Assembly: GCA_025408405.1 (NCBI GenBank)
Contig: JANYJE010000064.1
Location: 1 to 34,976 of the forward strand
Length of the DNA stretch: 34,976 nt
Source: Nitrosomonadales bacterium
GTDB taxonomy: Bacteria > Pseudomonadota > Gammaproteobacteria > Burkholderiales > Gallionellaceae
Reading direction: 5' to 3'
A model generated the notes under the pieces. It made no database searches and was not told where the DNA came from. It saw only the letters and a program-made list of their open reading frames with translations. Both the position numbers and the translations under genes were made by a program. Below are positions 27,475 through 34,976 of the stretch, piece by piece (within the stretch, counting starts at the first letter, position 1; each line of letters starts with the position of its first letter).

Positions 27475-30282
27475 ATGATGTTTCGCATACTATTAATTGC
27501 ACTGTGTTGCTGGGTGCACCTATCCAATGCTGATGATTTGCATAATGCAAAGGAAGCTCGTCTGAGCAACTCCGTAGCCGATCTGCCTTTGACCCCATTG
27601 GCTAGAATCATCAAGGATCCAACTCTGGCCATGACGGCCGATCAGGCGCTGACCACACAAGTCGGCGCAATCGATGCTGGCGGGAAAGAGTTCATCAGCT
27701 TCGGTTTCAGTGGAGCAGCTTACTGGTTCCACGTACCACTAAACAACACCGCGCACACCACGCTCGACTATCTTCTGGTCCTCAAGCCGACGTGGCTGGA
27801 TGACATCCAGATCAGCATGCTTCAGAACGGTAGCAAGATTCAGGAATATCGTGGTGGCGATTTGCTGCCATTCAGCCATCGCTCGGTTCGGAATCCGCAG
27901 GCCAACTTCGAGCTCCATATCCCTCCGGGACAAAGTCAGTTACTGGTACGCATTCAATCGAGAGATCCAATCGATGTGGGCATGTATTTGATGCAACCCA
28001 CGGCTTTCTTCGTGAACGATGCAGTTGAATCCAGGTACTGGGGAGTCACCTACGGGGTATTGGGTGCGCTGCTTCTCTACAATCTTTTTTTGTTCTTCTC
28101 TATACGGGAAAAGATATATATCGCTTATGCAGCGTATTTGCTGAGCTTCCTTCTTATGCACTCGACGCTGAACGGATATAGTTATCAGGTACTCTGGCCT
28201 GATTACCCGGATTTCAACAACCGGGTGCTCGCTGCACTGGTCTATCTCTACATGTTCTCGGGGCTCGCCTTCGCCATTCTGTTCCTTGAACTGCGCTCCC
28301 GATTGTTGAAGGCATACCGGTGGGCGACTGGCTTCCTACTATTGCTGTTCGCCACTTATCTGCTGACATCGCTTTGGGGATATGGTCCCAGCATTTTCTC
28401 GGCGACGGCGTGGGTCATCATGTATGGCCCATTTGTTATGGTATTGGGCATCTGGTCATTGCGATCCGGCAACCGTGCCGCTCGATATTTTTTGCTTGGC
28501 ACAATATCCGGATTGCTCGGCTCATGTATCACACCACTGACCACCGCAGGCATCATCCCGTTCTCCTTCATCACTTACCACGCCGTTGATTTCGGCATGA
28601 TAAGTGATGCGATCCTTCTCTCGCTGGCCCTCGCTGACCGTATCTCGCTGATGCGCCAGGAGAAGGACAAGGCCCGTGCGGAGATCGGGCGACAAGACGA
28701 ACGCTGGCGTCTGGCTATCGAAAGTGCAGATGAAGGAGTATGGGATTGGCGCGTGCCATCGGGAGATGTGCTGTATTCCAAACACTGGAAGGGGATGCTG
28801 GGATATGCCGAACACGAGATCGCCAACAACGTCGAATCGTGGCGCAAACTGGTACATCCTCTCGATCTTCCGCATGCTACCGAAAACATCGAAGCCTGTT
28901 TTTTAGGCACGTCTACGAAATACAGAACTGAATTCAGAATGCTGTGCAAGGATGGCAGCTGGAAATGGATCCTGGCGCAAGGTGCCGTGGTCGAGCGTGA
29001 TGATGCCGGCAATCCGGTTCGTATGATCGGCACCCACATCGACATTAGCGAGCCCAAACGCCTTGAAGCTGCCATTAAGGAGATTAATGAGCATCTGGAA
29101 GATCGGGTAGCGCAAAGAACGCGTGACCTGGAGGCAGCCAGAGTGGTCGCTGAGAAAGCCAACCAGAGCAAAACCCGTTTCCTGGCTGCCGCCGGGCATG
29201 ATCTGAGACAACCGCTGGCCGCAGCCAATCTATTCATAGACGCACTCAGATACTCCAAGCCGACGCCGGAACAGGATCATCTCCTGCAGCGCCTGGATCA
29301 ATCAATGACGATGTTCAATGAGTTGCTCGAATCCCTGCTGAACATCTCCAAGCTGGATGCCGGTGCCATCAAACCGGAATATACGACTTTCAGCGTCGGC
29401 GAACTCTTCAATTGGATAGAGCAGAGTTTTGCCCCCATTGCCCAGGATAGACAACTCGACTTCAGGCTGCATTACACAAAACGGGAAGATATTCTCATTC
29501 ACAGCGACTTCAATTTGATCAAGTCCGCCATACAGAATCTGGTTTCCAATGCGATCAAATTCACCCCGCAAGGAGGGATCTTGGTCAGCGCCAGACAGCG
29601 TCGAGAGGAGATGCTAATCCAGATCTGGGATACGGGCATCGGCATTCCGGACGATCACCTGTATCACATCTTCGATGAGTTCTACCAGATCGGGAATTTA
29701 CATCGCGACCGAAACAACGGACTGGGACTCGGGCTTTCCATCACGCAAAGAGCCATATCGCTGCTGGGTGGGAATATCTCATGCCGCTCTCATCTTGGGC
29801 GCGGATCGGTATTCGGCTTCAGCTTGCCGTTGAATTACACTCAGGTGAAGAGGTTTCAAAAAATCTCGCTAGCGGGGCAAAAACAAGTAGTCAACCAAGC
29901 CGAGTTGGTCAGAGGGAAGAATTTCGTCGTGGTCGAAAATGACCTGCTGGTGGCAGAGGCCTTGATCAAAGTCCTTTCGACCATGGGCGCAAAAGCAAGC
30001 CTCTTCCCGAATGGGGAATCGGCACTGGATTCACCTGATATTCGAAATGCCGATTACTACATCGTGGATTATATGCTTGCCGGAACTCTGAATGGCATGC
30101 AGTTCCTAGAACAGCTTCGTCAGCAAAGACACACGACGATACGCGCGATATTGATCACCGGAGACACCTCTCCTGCATTTGTTCATAGCTGCGAGAATTT
30201 TGAATGGCCCGTGCAACACAAACCAGTCAATATTTCCAAGTTGATAGATTCCCTGATTACACAGATTCATTCCGTTAGTTGA
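27475..30282 (+). CDS. Hybrid sensor histidine kinase (7TMR-DISM, PAS, HisKA, HATPase, receiver)
   Basis: 935 residues from ATG 27475. The N-terminus is a signal peptide (MMFRILLIALCCWVHLSNA), then a periplasmic 7TMR-DISM-type sensor domain to about 165, followed by seven membrane helices (about 175-385, starting YWGVTYGVLGALLLYNLFLFF). A PAS domain with PAC (about 408-530, ending GTHIDISEPKRLE) precedes a coiled linker. HisKA has H575 in GHDLRQPLAAA; the ATPase has NLVSNAIKF, WDTGIGIP and GLGLGLSI. The C-terminal receiver (about 816-935) has phospho-acceptor D865 (YIVDYM) and a lysine in QHKPVN. 7TMR-DISM domains sense carbohydrate-like or other small ligands; none is known here. No response regulator gene is adjacent, and no clear ribosome site precedes the ATG. 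Confidence 0.92.
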   Translation: MMFRILLIALCCWVHLSNADDLHNAKEARLSNSVADLPLTPLARIIKDPTLAMTADQALTTQVGAIDAGGKEFISFGFSGAAYWFHVPLNNTAHTTLDYLLVLKPTWLDDIQISMLQNGSKIQEYRGGDLLPFSHRSVRNPQANFELHIPPGQSQLLVRIQSRDPIDVGMYLMQPTAFFVNDAVESRYWGVTYGVLGALLLYNLFLFFSIREKIYIAYAAYLLSFLLMHSTLNGYSYQVLWPDYPDFNNRVLAALVYLYMFSGLAFAILFLELRSRLLKAYRWATGFLLLLFATYLLTSLWGYGPSIFSATAWVIMYGPFVMVLGIWSLRSGNRAARYFLLGTISGLLGSCITPLTTAGIIPFSFITYHAVDFGMISDAILLSLALADRISLMRQEKDKARAEIGRQDERWRLAIESADEGVWDWRVPSGDVLYSKHWKGMLGYAEHEIANNVESWRKLVHPLDLPHATENIEACFLGTSTKYRTEFRMLCKDGSWKWILAQGAVVERDDAGNPVRMIGTHIDISEPKRLEAAIKEINEHLEDRVAQRTRDLEAARVVAEKANQSKTRFLAAAGHDLRQPLAAANLFIDALRYSKPTPEQDHLLQRLDQSMTMFNELLESLLNISKLDAGAIKPEYTTFSVGELFNWIEQSFAPIAQDRQLDFRLHYTKREDILIHSDFNLIKSAIQNLVSNAIKFTPQGGILVSARQRREEMLIQIWDTGIGIPDDHLYHIFDEFYQIGNLHRDRNNGLGLGLSITQRAISLLGGNISCRSHLGRGSVFGFSLPLNYTQVKRFQKISLAGQKQVVNQAELVRGKNFVVVENDLLVAEALIKVLSTMGAKASLFPNGESALDSPDIRNADYYIVDYMLAGTLNGMQFLEQLRQQRHTTIRAILITGDTSPAFVHSCENFEWPVQHKPVNISKLIDSLITQIHSVS

Positions 30283-30499
30283 GATAACATTTCAAAGCTG
30301 AATTACGGCAATTTGGACTCTACGGGCATTGTGAATGGCAGCAATCAGGCAATCTGATCGAGGGGGGGCTGACTGCAACTGGGACCAAGCGGCAGTTCGC
30401 GTAATCTCCCTAAAGCGCTCACAGGCAGATTATAGATTGAAACGGTGACCGGCATATGGCCGAGGATCAGTTACTTGCAGCGTCATCTTTGATCTGCTG

Positions 30500-33154
30500 T
30501 TACGCCAGCGCCTTACCCACCAGTTCCCGCACATCCTTGGACAAGCCTTTCGTTTTCGCCACCTTTTGCAGCGCTGCCTGCATTTGCACTTGCAGTGCGG
30601 GCTGGTATTTTTTCCAGTGATCCAGCGTGCGTACCAGGCGTGCGGCGACCTGCGGGTTGAGCTTGTTTAGCGCGATTACCTGCTCGGCCCAGAAGGCATA
30701 GCCGCTGCCGTCCTGAGCGTGGAATTGTGCCGGGTTACCGTTGCAGAAACTGAAAATCAGGCTGCGCGCGCGGTTGGGATTTTTTAGCGTGAAGGCGGGG
30801 TGCTGCATCAGCCGGCGCACGGCTTTGACATCGGTAGCGGCCGCCACGGCTTGCAGGCTGAACCATTTGTCGATGACCAGTGCTTCGTTTTTGAAATCCT
30901 GATAAAACTCTTTGAGCGGTTGCGTAGCACTCGGGCTGCCGCTATTCACCAGTCCCATGAGTGCGGCCAGGCGGTCGGTCATATTGTCGGCGGCGTTTAC
31001 CTGCGCGTGCGCCAGCTGCTGCGTGCTGTCATCACTCCATCCCAGCAGATAGGATAGGCACAGGTTCTTCAGGCCGCGCTTGCCTGCGGCTTGCGCGTCT
31101 GCGCTGTATTTGCCGGGTGTCTGGTGGCTCTCGTAGGCGGCGATGAAATCAGCCTTGAGTCTTTCGGACAGGGTGTCGCGCATGAACTTGCGCGCGGTGT
31201 GGATCGCCTGCGGATCAATCACCTCGCATTGTTCAGCCAGCATGAGCTCCGAGGGCAGGGTGAGCATCACCTCGCGGAAGGCCGGATCCAGGCTCTGGTC
31301 GTTGAGTGTGGCGCGCAGAGCGTTGATGAATAGCTCATCCAGCACCAGCGGCTCTCCCGTCTGCACCTGTTGGGTAAACTTCAGCAGGCGCTGTGTGGCG
31401 AGGCGTTGCGCGGCTTCCCAGCGATTGAACGCGTCGCTGTCATGCGCCATCAGCTGTGCCAGTTCGTCTTCTGTATAGCCGTATGCCAGTTCCACGGGCG
31501 CGGAAAAATTGCGCAACAAGGAGGGCGTAGGCTTTTTGGTGACCTGGGTGAAACGGAAGGTTTGTGTGGCTTGAGTCAGCTCCAGCACGCAGGTGGTCGG
31601 GGCTGTGGGCGAGTAAGCGGCACCCTGCAGGTGCAACGGCATGTCGCGGCCCTGTGCATCGAGCAGCCCCACTGCAAACGGAATGTGGAAGGGCAGCTTG
31701 CCATCTTGCCCCGGTGTCGGCTTGCACGACTGGCTGAGCGTGAGCTCATAAGTTTGCTGCCCGGCGTCGTAGTTGCTTTGCACCTGCACCTTGGGCGTGC
31801 CGGACTGGCTGTACCAGCGCTCGAACTGCGTCAGGTCGCGTCCGCTGCTCGCTGCCATGGCAGCGCGGAAATCGTCGCAGGAAACAGCCTGCCCGTCATG
31901 GCGTGCAAAATACATATCCATACCCTTGCGAAAACCCTCGCGCCCGAGCAGGGTCTGGTACATGCGCACCACCTCCGCACCTTTTTCGTAAATGGTGACG
32001 GTGTAGAAGTTGTTGATCTCGACATAGCTGTCGGGACGCACCGGGTGCGCCATCGGGCCGGCATCTTCGGAAAACTGCACCTGGCGCAGCATGCGCACAT
32101 CCTCGATGCGTTTGACCGCGCGGCCGCTGGCCGTGCCCACCATGTCGGCGGAGAATTCCTGATCGCGGAACACGGTGAGGCCCTCTTTCAGCGACAGCTG
32201 AAACCAGTCGCGGCAAGTCACGCGGTTGCCGGTCCAGTTATGGAAATACTCGTGGCCAACCACCGACTCGATATTGGCGTAGTCGGTATCGGTCGCGATG
32301 CTGGGGTTGGCCAGCACGTACTTGGTATTGAAGATATTGAGGCCCTTGTTCTCCATCGCCCCCATGTTGAAGTCGCTTACCGCGACGATCATGAAGCGAT
32401 CCAGATCCAATTCCAGCCCGAAGCGCTGCTGATCCCAGCGTATGCTGTGCTTGAGCGATTCCATCGCATGCCGGGTCTTGTCGAGGTTGCCCGGCTCCAC
32501 CCACACTTGCAGCAGCACACGGCGCCCCGAGTCGAGTTCGAATTTTTCTTCCTGGCATACCAGCTTGCCTGCCACCAAGGCAAACAGATAAGACGGCTTC
32601 TTGAACGGGTCTTCCCATTTGGCATAGTGGCGGCCATCACCCAAATCTCCCTGTTCTACCAGGTTGCCGTTCGACAGCAGCACCGGGTATTTCTTCTTGT
32701 CGCCGCGCAGCATCACGGTGTATTTCGCCATCACATCGGGGCGGTCGGGAAAATAGGTAATCTTGCGGAAGCCCTCTGCCTCGCACTGGGTAAAGAAATT
32801 TCCGTTCGACACATACAAGCCCATCAGGGAAGTATTTTTTTCCGGCTGTATCAGTGTCTCGATTTCCAGCGTGATTTCATCCGGTGCATCGGCGATGCGC
32901 AACTTGCCGTTTTCCAGGGTATAGCCGCTCTTGCCGAGCAACTTGCCATTCATGCGCAAAGCCACCAGCTTCAGCCCTTCGCCCAGCAACTCCACATCGC
33001 GGCTAACAGCCTCCGCATTGCGCCGCAGGGTAATGCGCGTGGCCACGCGCGTGGCTGCCGGGTCAAGGTCGAAACCCATTTCAACGCTATTTACCCAGTA
33101 AGCTGGGGCAGTGTAGTCATGACGAAAAATGGTTGGTGGCGTATTGCTGGTCAT
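30500..33154 (-). CDS. pepN: Aminopeptidase N
   Basis: 884 residues, M1 zinc peptidase. GAMEN at 265-269 is the exopeptidase motif; H301-E302-x-x-H305 and E324 (HEYFHNW...LKEGLT) bind zinc. YFPDRPDVMAKYTV and the N-terminal sheet domain and C-terminal helical domain give the E. coli PepN layout (870 residues). It removes N-terminal residues from peptides in the cytoplasm. ATG 33154 has GGAG about 9 bases upstream. It is convergent with the sensor kinase; the 217 bases between show no clear terminator. Confidence 0.96.
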   Translation of the reverse strand: MTSNTPPTIFRHDYTAPAYWVNSVEMGFDLDPAATRVATRITLRRNAEAVSRDVELLGEGLKLVALRMNGKLLGKSGYTLENGKLRIADAPDEITLEIETLIQPEKNTSLMGLYVSNGNFFTQCEAEGFRKITYFPDRPDVMAKYTVMLRGDKKKYPVLLSNGNLVEQGDLGDGRHYAKWEDPFKKPSYLFALVAGKLVCQEEKFELDSGRRVLLQVWVEPGNLDKTRHAMESLKHSIRWDQQRFGLELDLDRFMIVAVSDFNMGAMENKGLNIFNTKYVLANPSIATDTDYANIESVVGHEYFHNWTGNRVTCRDWFQLSLKEGLTVFRDQEFSADMVGTASGRAVKRIEDVRMLRQVQFSEDAGPMAHPVRPDSYVEINNFYTVTIYEKGAEVVRMYQTLLGREGFRKGMDMYFARHDGQAVSCDDFRAAMAASSGRDLTQFERWYSQSGTPKVQVQSNYDAGQQTYELTLSQSCKPTPGQDGKLPFHIPFAVGLLDAQGRDMPLHLQGAAYSPTAPTTCVLELTQATQTFRFTQVTKKPTPSLLRNFSAPVELAYGYTEDELAQLMAHDSDAFNRWEAAQRLATQRLLKFTQQVQTGEPLVLDELFINALRATLNDQSLDPAFREVMLTLPSELMLAEQCEVIDPQAIHTARKFMRDTLSERLKADFIAAYESHQTPGKYSADAQAAGKRGLKNLCLSYLLGWSDDSTQQLAHAQVNAADNMTDRLAALMGLVNSGSPSATQPLKEFYQDFKNEALVIDKWFSLQAVAAATDVKAVRRLMQHPAFTLKNPNRARSLIFSFCNGNPAQFHAQDGSGYAFWAEQVIALNKLNPQVAARLVRTLDHWKKYQPALQVQMQAALQKVAKTKGLSKDVRELVGKALA

Positions 33155-33320
33155 ATGCAGGTGCTCCGCTAGGAATCGAATGGGCAGAATTTTACCCGTC
33201 TGTTGTGCAGCCAGGACAATTTATTGATCGGCTCATGATGTTGGCAACACGCAACGCCGTCTCGCTGTTTTGCAGCGTCCCAGTTATCATGTTGAAACTC
33301 GCTAACAGGAAAGCACAACG

Positions 33321-34208
33321 ATGTATCACTCCCTAGAAGATTTTGTAGGCAACACCCCGCTGGTCAGGCTCAAGCGCATCCCCGGCGCAAGCAGCAACAC
33401 CATACTGGCCAAACTGGAAGGCAATAATCCCGCCGGCTCGGTGAAAGACCGCCCGGCGCTGGCCATGATCACCAAAGCCGAGGCGCGCGGCGAGATCAAG
33501 CCGGGTGACACGCTGATAGAAGCCACCAGTGGCAATACCGGCATTGCGCTGGCCATGGCCGCCGCGATGCGCGGCTACAAGATGATACTGGTGATGCCGG
33601 AGAATCAGAGCATAGAGCGCTGCCAGACCATGCGCGCATTCGGAGCCGAATTGATACTGACTGCCAAGGCGGGCAGCATGGAGCTGGCGCGCGACACGGC
33701 AGAGAAATTGCGCGACGAAGGGCGTGGCGTCATCCTCGACCAGTTCGCCAACCCTGACAACCCGCTTGCCCACTACGAAGGAACCGCACCGGAAATCTGG
33801 CGCGACACGCACGGCCAGCTGACCCACTTCATCAGCAGCATGGGCACCACCGGTACCCTCATGGGTTGCTCGCGCTATTTCAAGGAAGTTAATCCGGCCA
33901 TAAAAATCATCGGCGTGCAGCCGGAAGAAGGCGCGCAGATTCCCGGCATCCGCAAATGGCCTGAAGCCTACCTGCCGAAAATTTACAGCCCGAAAAATGT
34001 GGACAGCCTGGAGTATGTAAGCCAGCCGGTGGCGGAAGAAATGACGCGCCGATTGGCGCGTGAAGAAGGGATCTTCTGCGGCATTTCATCCGGCGGTGCG
34101 CTGGCCGTAGCCTTGCGCATTTCGCAGCAGATCGAAAACGCCACCATCGTATTTATCGTGTGCGATCGCGGTGACCGGTATTTGAGTACCGGGGTGTTTC
34201 CTGTGTGA
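33321..34208 (+). CDS. cysM: Cysteine synthase B
   Basis: 295 residues, PLP fold type II. The PLP lysine is K42 (NPAGSVKDRPA), the substrate loop is EATSGNTGIALA, and the phosphate-binding loop is SSMGTTGTLMG. The wording NNPAGSVKDRPALAMI and IPGIRKWPEAYLP marks CysM rather than CysK. The enzyme uses O-acetylserine with sulfide, and CysM can also use thiosulfate. AGGAAA lies 8 bases before the ATG. It is transcribed away from pepN across about 166 bases. Confidence 0.95.
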   Translation: MYHSLEDFVGNTPLVRLKRIPGASSNTILAKLEGNNPAGSVKDRPALAMITKAEARGEIKPGDTLIEATSGNTGIALAMAAAMRGYKMILVMPENQSIERCQTMRAFGAELILTAKAGSMELARDTAEKLRDEGRGVILDQFANPDNPLAHYEGTAPEIWRDTHGQLTHFISSMGTTGTLMGCSRYFKEVNPAIKIIGVQPEEGAQIPGIRKWPEAYLPKIYSPKNVDSLEYVSQPVAEEMTRRLAREEGIFCGISSGGALAVALRISQQIENATIVFIVCDRGDRYLSTGVFPV

Positions 34209-34379
34209 TGCAGTGCATCTGAAAATGAGATTTGCGTCTGCATCGACCAAGCAACGCTCCCGTGTGCGGGGAGTGCTATTTCCCGACCTGTAAACCGGAT
34301 AGGCCTCAGCCATGAATATCAACGGCCTTTTCCCAATCCGGGGTCGGGCTGAAATGATCAATTATAAATCAATAAACGA
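34209..34379. other. Intergenic stretch after cysM
   Basis: Part of a roughly 430-base region between cysM and yceI with no intact gene. CTCCCG (34257-34262) and CGGGGAG (34267-34273) make a weak hairpin that may end cysM transcription. The rest holds the LysR relic and a palindrome listed separately. Confidence 0.4.
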
Positions 34380-34481
34380 TCACACCTTGCTCACGCGATG
34401 TTCCAGTCGCTCCGCAGCGGCGGCAAAGCTGCCCGAGTTCACCACCGTGGCGAATACCTTCATGCTGGTCAGCGTATCCAT
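34380..34481 (-). pseudogene. Remnant of a LysR-type regulator (N-terminus only)
   Basis: Reading on the minus strand from ATG 34481, the frame gives MDTLTSMKVFATVVNSGSF followed by AAAAERLEHRVSKV and a stop, 33 residues in all. The first 27 are the standard start of a LysR winged helix-turn-helix (M..L..M..F..VV..GSFAAAAERL). After RLE the recognition helix is missing; HRVSKV resembles a damaged 'SRAMVSKHV'. No LysR sequence follows. It faces away from yceI, the usual layout of a LysR gene and its target, so it is probably the deleted regulator of that gene. Confidence 0.8.
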
Positions 34482-34510
34482 ATTTTCTTAATTGTTAACC
34501 AATAGTGTTT

Positions 34511-34524
34511 AATGTAATTACATT
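34511..34524. promoter_or_regulatory. Perfect 14-base palindrome AATGTAATTACATT
   Basis: AATGTAATTACATT at 34511-34524 lies between the LysR relic and yceI, where the operator of a divergent LysR regulator would sit. It is AT-rich and fully symmetric. Its regulator is unknown. Confidence 0.5.
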
Positions 34525-34641
34525 TCTCCGGTTTATCAATGAATAACCAGGCAATATAGTCAGCTTACTTCTGCGTAGCGATGAACCAAATCGGCGCAAG
34601 GCAGATTTCGATAAACCTTATTTTATATTAGGAGAGCCACC

Positions 34642-34976
34642 ATGCTGAAACACAACGTCATTGCCTTATTGCTTGCTGCAACCCTGCCGCTGGCCGCACA
34701 CGCTGCCGATTCCTACAGCGCCGATCCCGCGCATACCTATGCGCTGTTCAGCGTCAGCCATTTCGGTTACTCCACCATGCATGGCCGCTTTGACCGGAGC
34801 TCCGGCCGGATCACGCTGGATCGCGCCGCCAAAAGCGGCACGGTCGATATCGCCATCGAAGCCGCCTCGATCAGCACCGGTTTTGCCAAGCGCGACGATC
34901 ACCTGAAGTCGCCTGATTTCTTCAATGCGGCGGAATTCCCCGGCATCACCTACAAGTCGGACAGCATTAAATTCAA
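34642..34976 (+). CDS. yceI: YceI-family periplasmic protein, N-terminal part (cut by window edge)
   Basis: ATG 34642 with AGGAG 7 bases upstream; the first 111 residues are visible. A signal peptide (MLKHNVIALLLAATLPLAAHA) is followed by DSYSADPAHTYALFSVSHFGYSTMHGRFDRSSGRITLD, the YceI lipocalin-like fold, and later FAKRDDHLKSPDFFNAAEFPGITYKS, the family signature. YceI proteins bind isoprenoid lipids such as polyprenyls in the periplasm. The gene follows a LysR relic and an AT-rich palindrome. Confidence 0.92.
   Translation, partial: MLKHNVIALLLAATLPLAAHAADSYSADPAHTYALFSVSHFGYSTMHGRFDRSSGRITLDRAAKSGTVDIAIEAASISTGFAKRDDHLKSPDFFNAAEFPGITYKSDSIKF

Noticed and set aside
31370-33172. 600-residue open frame on the plus strand opposite pepN
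   Set aside because: It is the complement of a strongly supported pepN; GC-rich genes often leave the opposite frame open. No domain is seen.

Overview
The window is chromosomal DNA of a betaproteobacterium, most likely from the Nitrosomonadales (Gallionellaceae-like). I infer this from protein character and from gene order: ubiG-gyrA-serC-pheA-hisC-(DAHP synthase)-tyrA-aroA/cmk-rpsA-ihfB, lapA-lapB-pyrF-rfaE1-hldD, and a pilE-fimT-pilV-pilW-pilX-pilY1 minor-pilin operon. I cannot name a genus from sequence alone. Most genes are GC-rich housekeeping genes; the accessory material is a few insertions and intergenic repeats.

Layout. 1-3713 (minus): type IV pilus operon, read pilE to pilY1, with pilY1 cut by the window edge. 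3815-4900 (plus): ThiO-like glycine oxidase. 5041-7843 (minus): a class III nucleotide cyclase fused to a hemerythrin O2-binding domain, a Gph/MupP-type phosphatase, and ubiG. 8052-22149 (plus): gyrA and then the conserved aromatic/serine/histidine 'supraoperon', ending in rpsA and ihfB. The chain is broken at 15045-18088, where an AT-rich Mrr-type restriction endonuclease gene sits 2 bases before tyrA and both sides are packed with intergenic repeats. 22276-26534 (plus): lapA-lapB-pyrF-rfaE1-hldD, envelope (LPS) assembly plus pyrimidine synthesis. 26594-27103: a ComEA-like DNA-binding protein with a histone H1-like tail. 27475-30282: a large hybrid histidine kinase. 30500-33154 (minus): pepN. 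33321-34208: cysM. 34380-34481 (minus): a 33-codon relic of a LysR regulator, divergent from a yceI-family gene that runs off the right edge.

How the genes work together. The central block makes chorismate (DAHP synthase, AroA), phenylalanine and tyrosine (PheA, TyrA), with aminotransferases for serine and histidine. It is joined to nucleotide and translation genes (Cmk, RpsA, IhfB). The later block couples LPS control (LapAB) to inner-core heptose synthesis (RfaE1, HldD).

The most interesting signal is a structured repeat present three times around mrr-tyrA (15166-15376, 17432-17673, and inverted at 17729-17960). The three copies have largely different sequences in their stems, but each copy stays self-complementary at the same places. 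That is covariation, readable by eye, and it points to a folded RNA or single-stranded DNA element rather than a protein-coding region.
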